From Pinguiococcus pyrenoidosus (lineage: Eukaryota; Sar; Pinguiophyceae; Pinguiochrysidales; Pinguiochrysidaceae): a stretch of DNA of 35,078 nt. Every line of letters begins with the position of its first letter. Position 1 is the first letter of the stretch. Below are positions 33,201-35,078 of the stretch, piece after piece. The stretch is from assembly GCA_019677205.1 (NCBI GenBank), contig JAAMXY010000124.1:603-35680 (forward strand), given 5' to 3'. Both the position numbers and the translations under genes were made by a program. The notes below the pieces were generated by a model. It was not told where the DNA came from, made no database searches, and was given only the letters and a program-made list of their open reading frames with translations.

Positions 33201-35078
33201 CCACAGCCGCCTCGTGCGTGGCTCCGTGAAGGATCGCCTCGACAGCAAGGGTCACTGCCCGACCGAGCGCCTCCAAGGCAGGCCCGTCAAGGCTCTCCTT
33301 GGCGCTGTCGCCCGCGGCGTGCGCCTTGCCCGAGGCTCGCGGTGCGTCCTGAGACCCGTCCTCCTGGCTTTGCCCGCCTCCGCTCATGTTGGCGATGCTT
33401 CGGCGACCTCTCTCGAGGGCCTGAGCCCGGATGGAGTGGAGGCGGTTCGCCTTCGCGCCACGCAGTCCAAGCGATGCGACGGTCAGCAGGCCCTCGTCCG
33501 GCACCGGATCACTTCCCTTCTCGCCGTACTCCGCTTCCGCTCCGAACAGCGCCGCCAGCGTCGGGCGGGTGACCAAGTCTAAGGAGCCGTAGGTAAGCTC
33601 CGGCTCGCTGCTTCTCTTCTGGCTTGCATCCCCCGCTCCGCTCGAAACGCTGCCCTGCGTCAGCTCGTCCCGCGCCGACAGCGCTTCGTAGGCGACGCAC
33701 GCCACCTCCTTGAGCTGCCGGAGGAAGGTCGCTGCGGCCCGCGCCAGCTCGATGCGTGCGTGGGACAGCTGCGCATACGTGCACAGGAGCTCAGGCTGCT
33801 TGTCCTGGATCGTGATCTCCAGCCGACCCTGCGACTCCAGCGTCGTGGTCATCTTCACGAGTTGCTCCTGGGCGAGCACGAGGTCCTCGAAGGTCGCGTC
33901 ACTGTCCGTGAGGATGGCCTTCAGCCGCGCGATGAGCTCGAGCGACACCGAGATGGCGTCCTCCTTTGCCTTTGTCAGGACCTCCAGGCCATCGCCCGTG
34001 GGCAGCAAGGCGATCCGTCGGGCATGCTCAATGACCAGCTCGTAGTCCTCCTTCTCGAGCGCCTCGCGCATCTGCGCCGGTATCTCCAGGTAGGAGTGCA
34101 GGTGCGAGAGCGTGCCTTTCGCCAGCCGGTAGCTGCGGATATCGCGTAGCCTCTGCAGGAGCGGCGCAAACGTCCGGCTCGCGTCTTTCGCTGCACCCTC
34201 CACAAGGCTCTCGATCGACAGGAGCCGCCGCAGGTAGGCGCTTTCCTTCTTCGCCGCGAAGGGCTTCTTCTGCGCTGTGGAACTGGCCTGGGCCTCCCCC
34301 GCATCAGCATCCAGAGACCTCGCAAAAGCGTCAATGCCATCCGCGCAGCGCATAAAGGCAGGAAAGTGCTTCCTCACGAGCGTCTGCAGATCCTTCTGCT
34401 GGCTTCCCAGCCTGTCCTCCAGGCTGTTCAGGAAGCGCTTCAAGTCCGCAAGATCGGCATTCCGGTGCGTGTCGCGCAAGAAGAGCACCGGGTCGAACTG
34501 CTCCGCATCCAGGGCTCGCAGCGGGTCGTACTCATCCTTCCCGTCCGACGCCAGAAGGTCCGTGAGGTCCGGGATGATCTTGGAGCTCGCATCCGGATCG
34601 TCGCTGAGCAGGTACTCGAGGTCTTTCGTCATCTCTGCCCAAAGCCGATCGCTGTCTACCATGGAGTGGAGCTTCTCCGAGGCAGTCCGATGCGGCCCGA
34701 CAGACTTCTCCCGCTTGTCGCTCTCCATGGCTGGCTGAGCCAGCGGAGCGACCGGCTGCGACAACGACACGGGAGAAGCTTTCGCCACGGAGGACGCCTG
34801 CCGAGCCTGGGTTGGCGCTGTGCTCGGAGACGGCGAAGACTGGGCCGAGCTCGCGCTGCCCATTCCTCGCACTGGAGAGGACTTTACGCTGTCCGAGACG
34901 TTCGACTTCGCCGGCGACGCTTGCAGAGACATGACCTTCGACAGGGCCGACCTCGGGGCCTCGACTTCCCTTGGGGCCTCGGCAGCTGCACCCCCATCCG
35001 CAGCCCACCCCGTCGACCGACTTGGCTGGCTGGCCGAGGCCGGTGCGGAGGCCGACGGGATGGGCTTGGGGGAAGGGG
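30208..35078 (-). CDS. SEC5: Exocyst complex component Sec5/EXOC2, oversized (5' end off window)
   Basis: Subunit of the exocyst, which tethers secretory vesicles at the plasma membrane. A single uninterrupted frame ends at 30208. The first Met inside the window is at 34932 (1,574 residues onward), but the frame stays open for 48 more codons to the right edge in Pro/Ser/Ala-rich sequence, so the true start may lie outside. The Sec5 N-terminal signature is at about 146-205 counted from that Met (FDPVLFLRDTHRNADLADLK, then AFMRCADGIDAF), followed by the coiled-coil part (RSYRLAKGTLSHLHSYLEIP, KEDYELVIEHARRIALL). The C-terminal half has a long acidic tract (EDDDEDDEDDED). Animal, plant and yeast Sec5 are about 900-1,100 residues. 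Internal inserts and the lack of introns set it apart from its neighbours. Confidence 0.83.
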   Translation of the reverse strand, partial: PSPKPIPSASAPASASQPSRSTGWAADGGAAAEAPREVEAPRSALSKVMSLQASPAKSNVSDSVKSSPVRGMGSASSAQSSPSPSTAPTQARQASSVAKASPVSLSQPVAPLAQPAMESDKREKSVGPHRTASEKLHSMVDSDRLWAEMTKDLEYLLSDDPDASSKIIPDLTDLLASDGKDEYDPLRALDAEQFDPVLFLRDTHRNADLADLKRFLNSLEDRLGSQQKDLQTLVRKHFPAFMRCADGIDAFARSLDADAGEAQASSTAQKKPFAAKKESAYLRRLLSIESLVEGAAKDASRTFAPLLQRLRDIRSYRLAKGTLSHLHSYLEIPAQMREALEKEDYELVIEHARRIALLPTGDGLEVLTKAKEDAISVSLELIARLKAILTDSDATFEDLVLAQEQLVKMTTTLESQGRLEITIQDKQPELLCTYAQLSHARIELARAAATFLRQLKEVACVAYEALSARDELTQGSVSSGAGDASQKRSSEPELTYGSLDLVTRPTLAALFGAEAEYGEKGSDPVPDEGLLTVASLGLRGAKANRLHSIRAQALERGRRSIANMSGGGQSQEDGSQDAPRASGKAHAAGDSAKESLDGPALEALGRAVTLAVEAILHGATHEAAVAHASEGLRTAFLTHVVDIALDAAPHVLALIERSYEIEKAEGTPKLGGRSGAKVLLMQSLSETTSDEFGGPMRKLKRGEATGAPSLILTMLAEFMADLVLCAEATIGGLPALRKRKPDSATAETLHSVQEAGTMSGSARTSTGPFHLLWIDDYPAEESQRSMHGKRSRRARLAAKAHARPTTVSNWWESSSCTPVLPKPLHLASKTEAEILESIAIDPKHRHHLSGTAGNVRIVATPMLLEALHPASDAIMPPLSAGDELSKGLSAMAELWRGFRELFMYAETAETDVDALHGMHARVDGDAGWRETQASIMSWDDDSVMDEDGLEDPGFSLAELAILNKPLAELEIVITAQLRSAVRNAFDGIRDNVMTFSLITVEERKEATASAMLNVDSSDDEEDEDGIGVGFGLGFAGGFGFEDEDYDNGIRRMRREVESEATSLLARACERTATRTKVLRPVASSGAGGSAVAIPSSSLIPGLGPAIQTLIAPRSLTVQLFSAIRWVIMTAPNLSWCEAEVLEGISRVFEALVQRLRDLVRAAFAAKGKSAVGRNEVLARSLATAHYMRTTVAPQVDAILRDYFQEGRLRQNASHDLLQDFELELLKQYVSMEAGKVMSITASAWMKARISRTADQARGHFKRLVYAAKEGSEGKAGEAKGAPEQAEVLPIPPYLVQIGAEIIRARSDVKFWLGSACGPPVPSDGDENDAGEEVKIQDVPQLGQPPALQKPGEETALGKRKENGGDGDDRDKDGARRRDAGHGIGSMETEEDDDEDDEDDEDDEDEEDEELDGRSRDRDEEGFGSGHDDMEGSDAHPSSKAGDEAYDELDRESLDDDDGFDEDSLFGKHLQQIMTPPRHKDLAPSFVDIICSGMSMCVLDACSLGLARRILRDRSNGRAIEARDLVELSEGELCLYACELLILRKMLYRYAEAAETTSARKSSVADLESESFVELEGQLLSAIIAKEKENDVDEVVVRTHLQVVNESMVHQMRLYIACLEQKN
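30851..30912 (+). repeat. Imperfect 9-bp repeat encoding the Sec5 acidic tract
   Basis: Repeated GTCGTCCTC units on the plus strand, strongest at 30865-30903. On the coding strand they give the Asp/Glu run of Sec5. It is a likely site of length change between strains. Confidence 0.85.

Overview
This is a GC-rich nuclear segment from a unicellular eukaryote. Coding genes are cut by many short introns (about 55-170 nt, almost all GT..AG). Several proteins carry hydrophobic N-terminal leaders. The plastid-type rubredoxin has a signal peptide followed by an Ala-Ala-Phe junction and a basic transit-like stretch, the bipartite leader typical of algae with a red-derived complex plastid (stramenopile, haptophyte or cryptophyte type). 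I cannot name the species. No rRNA, tRNA, CRISPR array or transposon was found.

Layout, left to right. Positions 1-1100 (-) hold the start of an unrecognised protein that runs off the window. Next are ADA2 (-, 1712-2611) and, divergent from it, a Gfo/Idh/MocA oxidoreductase (+, 2919-4333, 4 exons). A 950-bp gap precedes an ABCG half-transporter (+, 5287-7480, 3 exons), which is followed by two kinds of short tandem repeat. A small one-helix membrane protein (-, 7867-8172) and a 1,244-residue unrecognised protein (-, 8578-12450, 3 exons) come next. Divergent from the latter is an unrecognised polytopic membrane protein (+, 13148-16623, 6 exons).

The middle holds a dienelactone-hydrolase-family enzyme (-, 16725-18343), a degenerate TruA-type pseudouridine synthase with a signal peptide (+, 18514-19705), a membrane-anchored TKL-like kinase (-, 19795-21754), a plastid rubredoxin with a C-terminal membrane helix (+, 22123-22957) and a DHX35-type DEAH RNA helicase (-, 23031-26222, 13 exons). 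The right side holds an extended SDR reductase (+, 26588-27634, intronless), an MFSD5-like MFS transporter (+, 28075-30142, 10 exons) and a very large, intronless Sec5/EXOC2 exocyst subunit (-, from the right edge to 30208).

Genes mostly sit in divergent and convergent pairs with short spacers (73-101 bp between several convergent 3' ends). They form no pathway: they are a mix of housekeeping functions (transcription, RNA processing, secretion) with plastid and metabolic genes. Two divergent promoters share an identical 17-bp E2F-like element, and a 10-bp motif, GATCAGCTGA, is far over-represented. I found no clearly new multi-gene system. The most unusual single items are the secretory-type pseudo-TruA, the shared promoter motifs, the unrecognised large proteins and the oversized Sec5.
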